The notes: generated by a model not told the origin, from the letters alone. A stretch of 64,000 nucleotides of DNA from Ancylobacter dichloromethanicus (GCF_018390645.1 NZ_JAHBGC010000020.1:232869-296868); one strand, 5' to 3'. Numbered from the stretch's first letter, positions 28,897-42,205 are shown. Translations and numbers: made by a program.

Positions 28897-28938
28897 GTTT
28901 GCCGGCACGGTGGCGGCGGATGCGTCGGTCCAGCCACG

Positions 28939-28965
28939 AAAAAGGGGCGCCTCGCGGCGCCCCTT
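28939..28965 (-). terminator. Intrinsic terminator of glnA
   Basis: AAGGGGCGCC at 28942-28951 pairs with GGCGCCCCTT at 28956-28965 around a TCGC loop. Read on the minus strand it ends in five T (28943-28939), 25 bases after the glnA stop codon. Confidence 0.9.
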
Positions 28966-28989
28966 CGCGTTGGTCGGCCGGCAGGCCGG

Positions 28990-30399
28990 TCAGATCGAGT
29001 AGTACATCTCGAACTCGACCGGGTGCGGGGTCATCTCGAACCGCATCACCTCGGTCATCTTCAGCTCGATATAGGCGTCGATGAAGTCGTCCTCGAACAC
29101 GCCGCCCTTCTTGAGGAACTCGCGATCCTTGTCGAGCGAGACCAGCGCCTCGCGCAGCGAGCCGCAGACGGTCGGGATCTTCTTCAGCTCCTTCGGCGGC
29201 AGATCGTAGAGATCCTTGTCCATCGCCGGGCCGGGATCGATCTTGTTCAGGATGCCGTCGAGGCCGGCCATCAGCAGCGCGGCGAAGGCGAGGTAGGGGT
29301 TCGCGCCGGGGTCGGGGAAGCGGGTCTCGACGCGCTTGGCCTTGGGCGAGGTGGTGTAGGGGATGCGGCACGACGCCGAGCGGTTGCGCGCGGAATAGGC
29401 GAGCAGCACCGGGGCCTCATAGCCCGGGACCAGGCGCTTGTAGGAGTTGGTCAGCGGGTTGGTGAAGGCGTTCAGCGCCTTGGCGTGCTTGATGATGCCG
29501 CCGATGTACCACAGGCATTCCTGGCTGAGGTCGGCATATTTGTTGCCGGCAAACAAAGGCTTGCCGCCCTTCCAGATCGACTGGTGCACATGCATGCCCG
29601 AGCCGTTGTCGCCGAAGACCGGCTTCGGCATGAAGGTGGCGGTCTTGCCGTAGACGTTGGCGACCTGGTGGATGCAGTATTTGTAGATCTGCAACTGGTC
29701 GGCCATGGTGACCAGCGTGTCGAACTTCAGCCCCAGCTCGTGCTGGGCGGAAGCCACCTCGTGATGGTGCTTCTCGACCTTGGCGCCCATGCGGGCCATG
29801 GCCGCGAGCATCTCGCCGCGCAAATCCTGGCAGCTGTCGACCGGGGGCACCGGGAAATAGCCGCCCTTGGTCCGCACGCGGTGGCCGAGGTTGCCGCCTT
29901 CATAGTCGGTGTCGCCATTGCTCGGCAGCTCGACCGAATCCAGCTTGAAGCCGGTATTGTAGGGGTCGGCCTTGAAGCGCACGTCGTCGAAGATGAAGAA
30001 CTCGGCTTCGGGGCCGATATAGACGGTGTCGCCGATGCCGGTGGACTTCAGATAGGCCTCGGCCTTCTTGGCCATGCCGCGAGGATCGCGCCCATAGGGC
30101 TCGCCCGTCGTCGGCTCGAGCACATCGCAGACCACGACCATGGTGGTCTCGGCGAAGAACGGATCGATGGAAACGGAGTCGAGATCGGGCTGCAGGTGCA
30201 TGTCCGACTCGTTGATGGCCTTCCATCCCGCAATGGACGAACCGTCAAACGCCTGACCTTCGGCGAAGAAATCTTCATCGACCATCGAGATGTCGAAGGT
30301 GACATGCTGCCACTTGCCGCGCGGATCGGTGAAGCGCAGGTCGACGTATTTGACGTCGTTGTCCTTTATTAGCTTCAGTACATCCTTTGCCGTCGTCAT
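28990..30399 (-). CDS. glnA: Glutamine synthetase, type I
   Basis: The ATG at 30399 follows AGAGGT and gives 469 residues, the standard GSI length. Motifs include [16 protein letters not shown] near the N-terminus, the metal site [21 protein letters not shown], and the adenylylation loop with Tyr398 (KDLYDLPP). The enzyme makes glutamine from glutamate, ammonia and ATP; the Tyr marks it as the GlnE-regulated sub-type. It lies 132 bases downstream of glnB on the same strand, and in alphaproteobacteria the two form an NtrC/sigma-54-controlled operon. A hairpin at 30473-30500 lies in the gap. Confidence 0.98.
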   Translation of the reverse strand: MTTAKDVLKLIKDNDVKYVDLRFTDPRGKWQHVTFDISMVDEDFFAEGQAFDGSSIAGWKAINESDMHLQPDLDSVSIDPFFAETTMVVVCDVLEPTTGEPYGRDPRGMAKKAEAYLKSTGIGDTVYIGPEAEFFIFDDVRFKADPYNTGFKLDSVELPSNGDTDYEGGNLGHRVRTKGGYFPVPPVDSCQDLRGEMLAAMARMGAKVEKHHHEVASAQHELGLKFDTLVTMADQLQIYKYCIHQVANVYGKTATFMPKPVFGDNGSGMHVHQSIWKGGKPLFAGNKYADLSQECLWYIGGIIKHAKALNAFTNPLTNSYKRLVPGYEAPVLLAYSARNRSASCRIPYTTSPKAKRVETRFPDPGANPYLAFAALLMAGLDGILNKIDPGPAMDKDLYDLPPKELKKIPTVCGSLREALVSLDKDREFLKKGGVFEDDFIDAYIELKMTEVMRFEMTPHPVEFEMYYSI

Positions 30400-30472
30400 A
30401 GTGTACGTACCTCTTTGATACTGCCGGCTTCTGCAGGGCAGATGGATCCCAGGCGGATGGTCCACGACGATA

Positions 30473-30500
30473 CGCGCCGCACCCGTCAGGATGCGGCGCG
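30473..30500 (-). other. Hairpin in the glnB-glnA gap
   Basis: CGCGCCGCA at 30473-30481 pairs with TGCGGCGCG at 30492-30500 around a 10-base loop. There is no T-run, so it may protect the glnB message or partly attenuate transcription into glnA instead of ending it. Confidence 0.55.
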
Positions 30501-30531
30501 CTCGATAAGCGCGGCCATACTACGCTGGCTG

Positions 30532-31032
<501 letters not shown>

Positions 31033-31232
31033 TTAACTTTTAATCAAGTTGTCTAATAAATAGGCTGCTCGGGGTCGGATGTTGCGCGCGGGTCTGCGCG
31101 GATGTTGGGCAGATGCCGCCGTTTTCTACGACGGCCGCGCGTCTCGCCCTGCCGGACCGATTCCGGGTAAGCTCCCGTCATCCCTTTGCACCTTGCCGGC
31201 GCGCCGGACGGGGGCCACGCAGGAAAAGGTCG

Positions 31233-32723
31233 ATGGAGCTTCTCACACCCACCGAAATGGGGCGCGCCGACGCCTTCGCCATCGCGGCCGGCGTGCCCGG
31301 CGCCGTGCTCATGGAAAGGGCGGGACAGGCGGTGGCGCGGGTGGCGGCGCGGGTGACGCTGGCGGGCGGACGGGTGCTTGTGCTGTGCGGGCCGGGCAAT
31401 AATGGCGGCGACGGTTTCGTCGCGGCGCGGCTTCTGGCCGCGGCCGGCTACAGGGTGCGGCTGGCGCTGCTCGGCGCGCGCGAGGCGCTGGCGGGCGACG
31501 CCGCCCTCATGGCCGGGCGATGGGCCGGGCCGGTGGAGCCGGCGGCGGATGCCGCGCTGGAGGCGGTCGATCTGGTGATCGACGCGCTGTTCGGCGCCGG
31601 CCTCGCGCGCGACCTCGACGGCGCGGCGCGGGCGCTGGTGGAGCGGGTCAACGCGGCCGGCCTGCCGGTGCTGGCGGTCGACCTTCCCTCGGGCATAGAC
31701 GGCGCCACCGGCGCGGTGCGCGGCGCCGCCATCGAGGCGCGCTGGAGCGTCACCTTCTTCCGGCCCAAGCCCGGGCATGTGCTGCTGCCGGGCCGGCTGC
31801 ACGGCGGCGAGCTGAGCGTGGCCGATATCGGCATCCCGCCCGAGGCGCTCGACGGCATCCGTCCCCGCGCCTTCGAGAACGTGCCGGCGCTGTGGGCGGC
31901 GCATTTCCCGGTGCCGGCGGTGGACGGGCACAAATATTCGCGCGGCCATCTCGTCGCCGTCTCCGGCCCGGCACAGGCGACCGGGGCGACGCGGCTTTCC
32001 GCCCGCGCGGCGCTGCGCGCCGGGGCCGGGCTGGTGACGGTGGCCTGCCCGGTCGAGGCGCTCGCCATCCATGCCGCCAACCTGTCCGCCATCATGGTGC
32101 GCCCGGTCGAGGACGCGGCCGGGCTGGCGCATCTGCTGGAGGACCGGAGGCTGTCGACGCTGGTGCTCGGTCCGGGCCTCGGCGTGGGGCAGGGCGCGCG
32201 CGACCGGCTCGCCGCCTGCCGCGACCGGCGGCTGGTGATCGACGCCGATCTCATCACCTCCTTCAAGGGCGAGGTCGACACGCTGGCGGGCGTCGTCGCC
32301 GCCGCGCCGGCCGTTGTGGCGACGCCGCACGACGGCGAGTTCGCCCGGCTTTTCGAACGATGCCCGGACATAGTGGAGGCGCCCTCGCGGCTGGCGCGGG
32401 CGCGGGCCGGGGCGGCGCGGCTCGGCGCCACGCTGCTGCTCAAGGGGCCGGATACGGTGGTGGCGGGCCCGGATGGGCGCGCCGCCATCGCCGCCAACGC
32501 CCCGCCCTGGCTGGCGACGGCGGGAGCCGGCGACGTGCTGTCGGGAATCGTCGGCGGTCTGCTGGCGCAGGGCATGCCGTCCTTCGAGGCCGCGTGCGCC
32601 GCCGTCTGGCTGCACGGCGAGGCGGCGCGGGAGGCCGGGCCGGGATTGGTCGCCGACGATCTGATCGAGGCGCTGCGGCCGGTCTATCGCCGGCTGTTCG
32701 CCCTGCGGGGGGCGACGGTCTGA
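31233..32723 (+). CDS. nnr: Bifunctional NAD(P)H-hydrate epimerase / ADP-dependent NAD(P)HX dehydratase
   Basis: The ATG at 31233 has AGGAAAAGG upstream and gives 496 residues; the frame is open further left but that extension has no support. The N-terminal half (1-210) is the YjeF_N epimerase domain with CGPGNNGGDGFVAAR and VDLPSGIDGATG. The C-terminal half (about 220-496) is the ribokinase-like dehydratase with HKYSRGHLVAVSG, VLGPGLG, ATPHDGEFARLF, and the ATP motif AGAGDVLSGIVGGLLAQG. Together they repair hydrated NADH and NADPH. It is divergent from glnB and stands alone. Confidence 0.95.
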   Translation: MELLTPTEMGRADAFAIAAGVPGAVLMERAGQAVARVAARVTLAGGRVLVLCGPGNNGGDGFVAARLLAAAGYRVRLALLGAREALAGDAALMAGRWAGPVEPAADAALEAVDLVIDALFGAGLARDLDGAARALVERVNAAGLPVLAVDLPSGIDGATGAVRGAAIEARWSVTFFRPKPGHVLLPGRLHGGELSVADIGIPPEALDGIRPRAFENVPALWAAHFPVPAVDGHKYSRGHLVAVSGPAQATGATRLSARAALRAGAGLVTVACPVEALAIHAANLSAIMVRPVEDAAGLAHLLEDRRLSTLVLGPGLGVGQGARDRLAACRDRRLVIDADLITSFKGEVDTLAGVVAAAPAVVATPHDGEFARLFERCPDIVEAPSRLARARAGAARLGATLLLKGPDTVVAGPDGRAAIAANAPPWLATAGAGDVLSGIVGGLLAQGMPSFEAACAAVWLHGEAAREAGPGLVADDLIEALRPVYRRLFALRGATV

Positions 32724-32914
32724 GGTCGCTGCCGGCGGCTCGCGCGGTGTGAGCCTGCGGCCGGGTCGGGGCCCTCCGCGCGGCAGCATTTAGGGCTGGC
32801 GCAGCGGCAAGGCCGTGCTATAAGCCCGCACCCGGCTGGCGGCGCCTTCTCGGGTGCGCGTCCGTGTGCCCGTGCGCGTCCTTGCGGACGACGCGACGGG
32901 CGGCAGGCGCAACC

Positions 32915-32999
32915 GCGGGCGTGGCGGAACTGGTAGACGCGCTGGATTTAGGTTCCAGTGGCGAGAGTCGTGGGGGTTCGAGTCCCTCCGCCCGCACCA
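32915..32999 (+). tRNA. tRNA-Leu (anticodon TAG)
   Basis: The acceptor arms GCGGGCG (32915-32921) and CGCCCGC (32989-32995) pair fully, followed by discriminator A and an encoded CCA. The anticodon loop TTTAGGT gives TAG, for CUN leucine codons. The D-loop TGGTAG, a long class II variable arm, and the T-arm GGGTTCGAGTCCC are all present, as leucine tRNAs require. Confidence 0.96.
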
Positions 33000-33131
33000 G
33001 CCCCTCCCTTGTCCGGCGCCGCCTTCCGACCCATTTGCACCGAGCGAGGCTCACGGCGCTTACGCGACGTGCTCGCACACAGACATTCGAGAGCTCGCGC
33101 AAGCGGCAAACAAGACGAAGGCCGATTGAAA

Positions 33132-34487
33132 ATGCAGGTCACCGAACTCCTCGCCGAAGGTCTCAAGCGCGAATACCGCGTGGTGCTGCCGGCCGCCGAA
33201 CTTGACGCCAAGGCCAATGCGCGGCTCGGCGAGCTCAAGGACAAGGTCCGTCTCAACGGCTTCCGCCCCGGCAAGGTGCCGGTCGCCCATCTCAAGCGCA
33301 TGTATGGCAAGTCGGTGCTGGCCGAGGTGATCGACCAGGCGGTGAACGAGGCCAACACCAAGATCATCGAGGATAACGGCTTCAAGCTGGCGATGCAGCC
33401 CAAGGTGGAGCTGCCGCAGGACGAGGCGGCGGTCAACGAGGTGATCGAGGGCAAGGCCGACCTGTCCTTCACCGTGAATCTCGAAGTGCTGCCGGCGATC
33501 ACGCTCGGCGACTTCAAGAGCGTCGAACTCGACAAGCCGGTTCTGGCGGTGTCCGACGAGGAGGTCGACGAGACCGTCAAGCGGATCGCCGAGGCCAACC
33601 GTCCCTACGCCGCCAAGCCCGACGGCACCGCCGAGAACGGCGACCGCGTTACCCTCTCCTTCGTCGGCTCGATCGACGGCGAGGTGTTCGAGGGCGGTTC
33701 GGGTGAGGACGTGCCGCTGGTGCTCGGCTCCAACAGCTTCATTCCCGGCTTCGAGGAGCAGCTCGTCGGCATCAAGGAAGACGAGACCCGCACGGTGTCC
33801 GTCACCTTCCCGGAGGCCTATCAGGCGGCCCATCTCGCCGGCAAGCAGGCCTCGTTCGAGGTGACGGCGAAGATGATCGAATCGCCCACCGAGATGGAAA
33901 TCGGCGACGAGTTCGCCAAGACGCTCGGCATGGACAGCTTCGAGGCGCTCAAGGAGCAGGTGAAGACCCGCATCGCCCAGGAGCACAACGCCCAGAGCCG
34001 CAACAAGGCCAAGCGCCGCCTGCTCGACGCGCTCGACAAGCTGCACCAGTTCGATGTGCCGCCCACGCTGGCCCAGCAGGAATTCGACGGCATCTGGGGT
34101 TCGGTGACCACCGAGATGGAAGCCCAGAAGAAGACCTTCGCCGACGAGGACACCACCGAGGAGGCCGCCCGCGCCGACTACCAGAAGATCGCCGAGCGCC
34201 GCGTGCGGCTCGGGCTGGTGCTTGCGGAAATCGGTGAGAAGAACAACATTCAGGTCAGCGACGACGAGGTGACCCGCGCCGTCGTCGAGCGTGCCCGCCA
34301 GTTCCCCGGCCAGGAGCAGCAGGTATGGGAGTTCTACAGCAAGAACGCCCAGGCGCTCGCGAGCCTGCGCGCGCCGATCTTCGAGGAGAAGGTCGTCGAT
34401 TTCCTGCTCGAACTCGCCAAGGTCAATGAAGTTCCCGTCACCCGCGAGGAACTCTACGCCGAGGACGAGGACGACAAGGCGGCCTGA
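33132..34487 (+). CDS. tig: Trigger factor (ribosome-associated chaperone and prolyl isomerase)
   Basis: The ATG at 33132 gives 451 residues starting [20 protein letters not shown], which is typical; upstream frame extension runs through tRNA-Leu and is false. The ribosome-binding signature is GFRPGKVP (about 44-51), the FKBP-like PPIase domain is around 150-250 ([25 protein letters not shown]), and the long C-terminal chaperone arms follow. It folds nascent chains at the ribosome exit. The clpP-clpX-lon block follows downstream, the common tig-clpP-clpX order. The C-terminus is acidic ([10 protein letters not shown]). Confidence 0.97.
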   Translation: MQVTELLAEGLKREYRVVLPAAELDAKANARLGELKDKVRLNGFRPGKVPVAHLKRMYGKSVLAEVIDQAVNEANTKIIEDNGFKLAMQPKVELPQDEAAVNEVIEGKADLSFTVNLEVLPAITLGDFKSVELDKPVLAVSDEEVDETVKRIAEANRPYAAKPDGTAENGDRVTLSFVGSIDGEVFEGGSGEDVPLVLGSNSFIPGFEEQLVGIKEDETRTVSVTFPEAYQAAHLAGKQASFEVTAKMIESPTEMEIGDEFAKTLGMDSFEALKEQVKTRIAQEHNAQSRNKAKRRLLDALDKLHQFDVPPTLAQQEFDGIWGSVTTEMEAQKKTFADEDTTEEAARADYQKIAERRVRLGLVLAEIGEKNNIQVSDDEVTRAVVERARQFPGQEQQVWEFYSKNAQALASLRAPIFEEKVVDFLLELAKVNEVPVTREELYAEDEDDKAA

Positions 34488-34640
34488 GGCCGGCGGGGTT
34501 CGCGGAGTCGTGCGCGGCGCGCGGCTCCACCGCCCGCCTGTTCAGGGCCGGCGGGCTGGTAGGGACGCGCTTTCCCTTTATTGTGGGGTGGGATGGATTC
34601 GCGGGCGGCGCAGGCGCGCCGTGCCGCCGAGGATCGAAAT

Positions 34641-35273
34641 ATGCGTGACCCGATAGATACTTACATGAGCTACCTAGTCCCGATGGTGGTCGAGCAGACC
34701 AACCGGGGCGAGCGATCCTATGACATTTACTCGCGCCTCCTGAAGGAGCGCATCATTTTCCTGACCGGTCCGGTCGAGGACGGCATGGCGACCCTCATGG
34801 TCGCGCAGCTGCTGTTCCTCGAGGCGGAAAACCCGAAGAAGGAAATCTCGATGTACATCAACTCCCCGGGGGGAGTGGTGACGTCGGGCCTCGCCATCTA
34901 CGACACGATGCAGTTCATCAAGCCGGCGGTGTCGACGCTGTGCATCGGCCAGGCCGCCTCGATGGGCTCGCTGCTGCTGACGGCGGGCGAGAAGGGCATG
35001 CGCTTCGCCCTGCCCAACGCGCGAATCATGGTGCACCAGCCCTCGGGCGGCTTCCAGGGCCAGGTGACCGACATCATGCTGCACGCCAAGGAGATCATGA
35101 GCCTCAAGCAGAGGCTCAACGAGATCTACGTGAAGCACACGGGCCAGAACATCAAGGCGGTCGAGGACGCGCTGGAGCGCGACAATTTCATGACCTCCGA
35201 GGTGGCCAAGTCGTTCGGGCTTATCGACAATGTGATCGACAAGCGCCCGGACGAGGCGCCGGCCAAGCCCTGA
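34641..35273 (+). CDS. clpP: ATP-dependent Clp protease proteolytic subunit
   Basis: The ATG at 34641 follows GAGGAT and gives 210 residues beginning [20 protein letters not shown], the alphaproteobacterial form. Catalytic Ser107 is in [11 protein letters not shown], His132 in [12 protein letters not shown]. The stretch [20 protein letters not shown] is the family oxyanion segment. ClpP forms two heptameric rings that partner ClpX and ClpA; in Caulobacter-like bacteria ClpXP degrades CtrA under control of the CckA pathway, and cckA is also in this window. The first residues may be removed as a propeptide before MSYLVPMV. Confidence 0.97.
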   Translation: MRDPIDTYMSYLVPMVVEQTNRGERSYDIYSRLLKERIIFLTGPVEDGMATLMVAQLLFLEAENPKKEISMYINSPGGVVTSGLAIYDTMQFIKPAVSTLCIGQAASMGSLLLTAGEKGMRFALPNARIMVHQPSGGFQGQVTDIMLHAKEIMSLKQRLNEIYVKHTGQNIKAVEDALERDNFMTSEVAKSFGLIDNVIDKRPDEAPAKP

Positions 35274-35650
35274 CGGGCGTTCCGGCCGTGTTTCCTAGGC
35301 CACATCGGCTTCCTATATTGAGAGGCAGGCCCGCGCCGAAATGAAGCGCGGGCTTGCATGCATCGCGGTATCGCGCTTGCATGACATCAGCATGAAGTGT
35401 CGTCGGGAGGTGTGACGGGGTACGACGGGGCTTTGGCCCCATCCGCGAAGTCGGGGATGGTGTGAATGCCTGCTTGATCGTGTCGCTGCTAGCGTGCTTG
35501 GCTGTGGCGCAAGATCAAGGACCCTTAAGTCGCTTCCTTTGGACGGCCTTTTCGAGCCGTCGCGTTTCTCCCCTCTTGGAGGCCCGCGGCGGCCGCGGGA
35601 CTGGGGCGGTTCCGGGCAATGCCTGGACCGCCGAGCGGACGGAGAGACGC
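35274..35650. other. clpP-clpX intergenic region, 377 bases, with one hairpin
   Basis: GCCCGCG at 35329-35335 pairs with CGCGGGC at 35347-35353, 56 bases after the clpP stop, a possible transcript end without a T-run. The rest probably carries the clpX promoter; I could not place a clear housekeeping or heat-shock consensus. The open frame starting at 35462 that extends ClpX has no ribosome site. Confidence 0.5.
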
Positions 35651-36922
35651 ATGAGCAAGGTTGGCGGCGGCGACAGCAAGAATACTCTTTACTGCTCGTT
35701 CTGCGGCAAGAGCCAGCACGAGGTCCGCAAACTCATTGCGGGACCGACCGTGTTCATCTGCGATGAATGCGTCGAGCTGTGCATGGACATCATCCGTGAG
35801 GAGAACAAATCCTCGCTGGTGAAGTCGCGCGACGGCATCCCGACCCCGAAGGAAATCTGCAAGGTCCTGGACGATTATGTGATCGGCCAGTTCCATGCCA
35901 AGCGCGTCCTGTCGGTGGCGGTGCACAATCACTACAAGCGCCTGAACCACGCGACCAAGCACGCCGGCGACGTCGAGCTGGCCAAGTCCAACATCATGCT
36001 GATCGGGCCGACGGGCTCGGGCAAGACGCTGCTCGCGCAGACGCTCGCCCGCATCCTCGACGTGCCCTTCACCATGGCGGACGCGACCACGCTGACCGAG
36101 GCGGGCTATGTCGGCGAGGATGTCGAGAACATCATCCTCAAGCTGCTGCAGTCGGCCGACTACAATGTCGAGCGGGCGCAGCGCGGCATCGTCTATATCG
36201 ACGAGATCGACAAGATCAGCCGCAAGTCCGACAATCCCTCGATCACCCGCGACGTCTCGGGCGAGGGCGTGCAGCAGGCGCTGCTGAAGATCATGGAAGG
36301 CACGGTCGCCTCCGTGCCGCCGCAGGGCGGGCGCAAGCATCCACAGCAGGAATTCCTGCAGGTGGACACGACCAACATCCTGTTCATCTGCGGCGGCGCC
36401 TTCGCCGGGCTGGACAAGATCATCTCCTCGCGCGGCAAGGGCACCTCGATCGGCTTCGGTGCCGTCGTCTCGGCGCCTGAGGACCGCAAGCCGGGCGAGG
36501 TGTTCCGCGAGGTCGAGCCGGAAGATCTGCTCAAATACGGGCTGATCCCGGAGTTCATCGGCCGCCTGCCGGTGATCGCGACCCTGGGCGACCTCGACGA
36601 GGCGGCGCTGAAGAAGATCCTCTCCGAGCCGAAGAACGCGCTGGTGAAGCAGTACCAGCGCCTGTTCGAGATGGAGAATGTCGAACTGACCATCCATGAG
36701 GAGGCGCTGGGTGCCATCGCCCGCAAGGCCATCGAGCGCAAGACCGGCGCGCGCGGCCTGCGCTCGATCATGGAGGGCATCCTGCTCGACACGATGTTCG
36801 ACCTGCCCGGCCTCGAAGGGGTCGAGGAGGTCGTCATCAGCAAGGAGGTCGTCGAGCAGAATGCGCGTCCGCTCTACATCTATGCGGATCGCGCGGCCGG
36901 CGATGCGGGTGCGAGTGCCTGA
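35651..36922 (+). CDS. clpX: ATP-dependent Clp protease ATP-binding subunit
   Basis: The ATG at 35651 has GGAGAG upstream and gives 423 residues. The N-terminal zinc-binding domain shows four cysteines (YCSFCGKS and ICDECVELC). The AAA+ domain has Walker A GPTGSGKT, Walker [11 protein letters not shown], and sensor-2 [11 protein letters not shown]; the pore loop GYVGEDVE is present. ClpX unfolds tagged substrates and threads them into ClpP. Its order after clpP and before lon is conserved. The C-terminal tail is short and Ala-rich. Confidence 0.98.
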   Translation: MSKVGGGDSKNTLYCSFCGKSQHEVRKLIAGPTVFICDECVELCMDIIREENKSSLVKSRDGIPTPKEICKVLDDYVIGQFHAKRVLSVAVHNHYKRLNHATKHAGDVELAKSNIMLIGPTGSGKTLLAQTLARILDVPFTMADATTLTEAGYVGEDVENIILKLLQSADYNVERAQRGIVYIDEIDKISRKSDNPSITRDVSGEGVQQALLKIMEGTVASVPPQGGRKHPQQEFLQVDTTNILFICGGAFAGLDKIISSRGKGTSIGFGAVVSAPEDRKPGEVFREVEPEDLLKYGLIPEFIGRLPVIATLGDLDEAALKKILSEPKNALVKQYQRLFEMENVELTIHEEALGAIARKAIERKTGARGLRSIMEGILLDTMFDLPGLEGVEEVVISKEVVEQNARPLYIYADRAAGDAGASA

Positions 36923-37180
36923 GGAACCGGCGATGATGGGCAGGGCGGGGCCGCGGTGCCGCCCGGCCGACGGGCCGGCCCGCTCCCTTGACGGGGGGCG
37001 GGGGCATCGCCATCTCAGCCACAACCACCGGTCCTCGACCGCATCGACGTGCCCAGCGCGCCTCACGCGGCCCCCGCACAGAGATCAACGTTCGCGTTCC
37101 GGCCGCATTGCGGCACGGTACCGCCCGGCGACGGCTGTCGTCGGGACACGGCGCCTGCCGTCAACAGAAAGGAAAGAGCC

Positions 37181-39619
<2,439 letters not shown>

Positions 39620-39645
39620 GCGCGAACGGCAGCGACGGAACGGAG

Positions 39646-39684
39646 GGCGGCGGTACCCGGCGGGTGCCGCCGCCTTCTCTTTTT
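39646..39684 (+). terminator. Intrinsic terminator of lon
   Basis: GGCGGCGGTACCC at 39646-39658 pairs with GGGTGCCGCCGCC at 39662-39674 (one G-T wobble, GGC loop), followed by TTCTCTTTTT, 26 bases after the stop codon. Confidence 0.9.
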
Positions 39685-39817
39685 CGCCGCCTCGCCCTGC
39701 CGCTTGCGGGCCGCGCCGCGCCACCGCCGCGGGCGGCGGTTCGGCCGGGGTCGAGGGGGTCATGAACGCCCAAATTGCAGGCGCGTGGTTCCGTCCCGAA
39801 ATGAGGTATCGAAATAC

Positions 39818-39845
39818 TTGAAACCCCACTGAAGTCGTGTATTTG
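39818..39845 (+). promoter_or_regulatory. Candidate hupB promoter
   Basis: TTGAAA at 39818-39823 and TATTTG at 39840-39845 are 16 bases apart, 116 bases before hupB, inside the AT-rich segment of the 341-base lon-hupB gap. No gene is seen in this gap. Confidence 0.45.
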
Positions 39846-39960
39846 TGCGGGTTTCTCGGCACGGACGCTTGCAATCGCCGCATTTTGGGGAAAGTGTGCC
39901 CGCCCGTCGTCGGTGCATGCGATCGACGATTCTTGTGCAATCAAGGGAAGGACCGGTCAG

Positions 39961-40239
39961 ATGACCACGAAGAACGAACTCGTCGCCGCCGTGGCCGAAC
40001 AGGCCAAGCTGACGAAGGCCGCTGCCGCGGCTGCGGTCGACGCGACCTTCGACGCCATTGCCGCCTCGCTGAAGGCTGGCGAGGAAGTGAAGCTGATCGG
40101 CTTCGGCAGCTTCTCCGTCGTGACCCGCGCGGCCCGCGAAGGTCGCAACCCGCGCACCGGCAACCCGGTCAAGATCGAGGCGTCGAAGGCCCCGAAATTC
40201 ACGCCCGGCAAGGGCCTGAAGGAAACCGTCAACGGTTGA
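39961..40239 (+). CDS. hupB: DNA-binding protein HU
   Basis: The ATG at 39961 starts a 92-residue histone-like protein, MTTKNELVAAVAEQAKLTKA, of standard length. The DNA-binding beta-arm region reads GREGRNPRTGNPVKIEA-like (AREGRNPRTGNPVKIEASKA) with the RNP intercalating proline. HU bends and compacts DNA as a homodimer when, as appears here, only one gene is present in the region. It follows lon, the classical arrangement, but a terminator and promoter candidate separate them. Confidence 0.97.
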   Translation: MTTKNELVAAVAEQAKLTKAAAAAAVDATFDAIAASLKAGEEVKLIGFGSFSVVTRAAREGRNPRTGNPVKIEASKAPKFTPGKGLKETVNG

Positions 40240-40600
40240 TCCTTCGCGCTGAGGCGCCGCGCCCCCCGGGCCCGAAGGCACGGGGCGCGGTGCGGCGCCA
40301 GCGGCGTGGGTTCGCCGGCCGTAACAACCGGCGGACCACCGCTGCCCGACCGGCGGTGAGCGCCGCGGGCTTCAGGATGCGGAGCGGCGCCGGCGCCACC
40401 CGCCTTTTCCGCTTAGCGGGCGCCATCCGCGTCCACCGCTTCGCGGGCGCAAGGCGCCACGGCATCGCGGTGTCGCGGAAGCCGGAGAAACAGCCCCCGA
40501 ACGCCATACGGAACGTGCGGCGTCGGAAGCGCCGGATGCCGGAAGAATTCCTTGCCGCCTCTCGCCGTCGATGCTTAAAGGCGGCCGGCAGGTGCCGTCC
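40240..40600. other. hupB to tRNA-Val intergenic region, 361 bases, no gene seen
   Basis: Just after hupB a GC-rich imperfect hairpin spans about 40253-40300 (GCGCCGCGCCCC against GGGGCGCGG, with a bulge) and lacks a T-run. The remainder has open frames with no ribosome site or motif. A tRNA promoter should lie near 40540-40590 but is not distinct. Confidence 0.45.
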
Positions 40601-40676
40601 GGGCGGTTAGCTCAGTTGGTAGAGCATCTCGTTTACACCGAGAGGGTCGGCGGTTCGAGCCCGTCACCGCCCACCA
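40601..40676 (+). tRNA. tRNA-Val (anticodon TAC)
   Basis: The acceptor arm GGGCGGT pairs with ACCGCCC, followed by A and encoded CCA. The D-arm TTAGCTCAGTTGGTAGAGC, anticodon loop TTTACAC (anticodon TAC) and T-arm GGCGGTTCGAGCCCGTC complete a normal 76-base tRNA. Confidence 0.97.
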
Positions 40677-40770
40677 GCGGCCCCATACCGGCGCCCGCAT
40701 TTGCCATGAGGCCGCTGATCGAAGCTGCCAGAGGCGGAAGGCCGGCCGTACCGGCGAAGGGCATCGGCCG

Positions 40771-41442
40771 ATGAAACTCATCCTGTTCGACTGCGACGGC
40801 ACGCTGGTGGACAGCCAGCACGTCATCGTCGCCGCCATGGGCCGGGCTTTCGCCCGCGCCGGGCTCGCCGTGCCGCCGCGCGAGGCGGTGCTCGGCATTG
40901 TCGGCTTGTCGCTGGTCGAGGCGATGCAGCGGCTGGGCGAGGGCGACCCGCGCTTTCCCGCCGAGCGGCTGGCCGATCTCTACCGCGCAGCCTTTCGCGA
41001 GCTGCGCACCGAGCCGGATTTCAACGAGCCGATGTTTCCCGGCATGCGCGCGCTGATCGACACGCTCGCCGCCCGCGACGACGTGCTGCTCGGCATCGCC
41101 ACCGGCAAGTCGCAGCGCGGCGTGGCAGCCGTGCTCGGCCATCAAGGGCTGGAAGGGCGCTTCGTCACCATCCAGACCGCTGACGACGCCCCTTCCAAGC
41201 CGCACCCGGCGATGGTGCTGCAGGCGATGGCGGCGACCGGCGCGGAGGCGATGGACACGGTGCTGATCGGCGATACCAGTTTCGACATGGTGATGGCGCG
41301 CGCCGCCGGCGCCCGCGCCGTCGGGGTGACCTGGGGCTACCACGCACAGGACCTGCTGCGGCAGTCCGGTGCCGAGCGGCTGGTGTCGGATGCCGACGAA
41401 TTGCTGCGGGCGATCGACGAGATCTGGGAGCTGGTGCCGTGA
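40771..41442 (+). CDS. HAD family phosphatase (phosphoglycolate phosphatase-like)
   Basis: The 223-residue protein begins with HAD motif I (LILFDCDGTLVDS), with motif II in LGIATGKSQRG, the motif III lysine in SKPHPAMVLQ, and motif IV GDTSFDMVMARAAGA. The helical cap after motif I is the small C1 type. Such enzymes hydrolyse small phosphate esters such as 2-phosphoglycolate or nucleotides. The next gene starts inside its stop codon, so they are translationally coupled; the HAD-ATP12 gene pair is frequent in alphaproteobacteria. The exact substrate is not visible. Confidence 0.9.
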   Translation: MKLILFDCDGTLVDSQHVIVAAMGRAFARAGLAVPPREAVLGIVGLSLVEAMQRLGEGDPRFPAERLADLYRAAFRELRTEPDFNEPMFPGMRALIDTLAARDDVLLGIATGKSQRGVAAVLGHQGLEGRFVTIQTADDAPSKPHPAMVLQAMAATGAEAMDTVLIGDTSFDMVMARAAGARAVGVTWGYHAQDLLRQSGAERLVSDADELLRAIDEIWELVP

Positions 41443-42197
41443 ACGACGCTACCCCGGAAACGCCGCCGGCGGCCGCGCGGCCCGGCACTGAGCGCAAGCT
41501 TCCGAAGCGTTTCTACGCCAACGCCGACGCGGCGCCGGCCGGCGACGGGCTGTTCCGGATCGAACTCGACGGGCGTGCGGTGCGCACGCCGGGGCGCAAC
41601 CTCGTCGCGGTGGCGAGCCCGGTGCTGGCCGAGGCGCTGGCGCAGGAGTGGCGTGCCCAGGCCGAGGTGATCGACCCGGTGACCATGCCGATGACCCGGC
41701 TTGTCAATTCCGCGCTCGACGGCGTGGCCGGCGCGATGGAGGAGGTCGGGGCCGAGATCGTGCGCTATGCCGGCAGCGATCTGCTCTGCTACCGGGTCGA
41801 GGCGCCCGAGCCGCTCGTGGCCCTGCACGCGGAGCTGTGGGACCCGCTGCTCGACTGGGCGCGCGCGCGCTTCGGCGCCACCTTCATGCTGAGCGAGGGC
41901 GTTGTCCATGTCGCGCAGCCACCCCGCACGCTGGACCTCATCGCCAGCGCGCTGCCGGACGACCCGCTGCGACTGGCGGCGCTGAACCTGCTCACCACGC
42001 TGAGCGGCTCGGCGATCCTCGCGCTTGCGGTGGCGCATGGCCGGCTTTCCGCGGAAGAGGCATGGCGGGCCGCCCATGCCGATGAAGAGGTTCAGGAACG
42101 GCTCTGGGGCACCGACAGCGAGGCGCTGGAGCGCCGCACCCGGCGCTATCGCGATTTCGAGGCGGCGGCGCGGTTCTTCACCCTGCTGGCGGCCTGA
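41439..42197 (+). CDS. ATP12 family F1-ATPase assembly chaperone
   Basis: The GTG at 41439 overlaps the preceding stop (GTGA) and gives 252 residues. The protein has the ATP12 core: LPKRFYANADAAPAGDGLFR, LDGRAVRTPGRN, LAQEWRAQAEVIDP, MPMTRLVNSALDGV and SDLLCYR. In mitochondria Atp12p binds the F1 alpha subunit before hexamer assembly; alphaproteobacterial members such as that of Paracoccus have the same fold. It is a clear marker of alphaproteobacterial ancestry. It is convergent with ackA, with 8 bases between the two stops. Confidence 0.93.
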   Translation: MNDATPETPPAAARPGTERKLPKRFYANADAAPAGDGLFRIELDGRAVRTPGRNLVAVASPVLAEALAQEWRAQAEVIDPVTMPMTRLVNSALDGVAGAMEEVGAEIVRYAGSDLLCYRVEAPEPLVALHAELWDPLLDWARARFGATFMLSEGVVHVAQPPRTLDLIASALPDDPLRLAALNLLTTLSGSAILALAVAHGRLSAEEAWRAAHADEEVQERLWGTDSEALERRTRRYRDFEAAARFFTLLAA

Positions 42198-42205
42198 GGC
42201 GCGCC

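Noticed and set aside
32958-33131. Upstream extension of trigger factor through the tRNA
   Set aside because: The extension translates tRNA-Leu sequence and has no homology; the normal Tig start is 33132.
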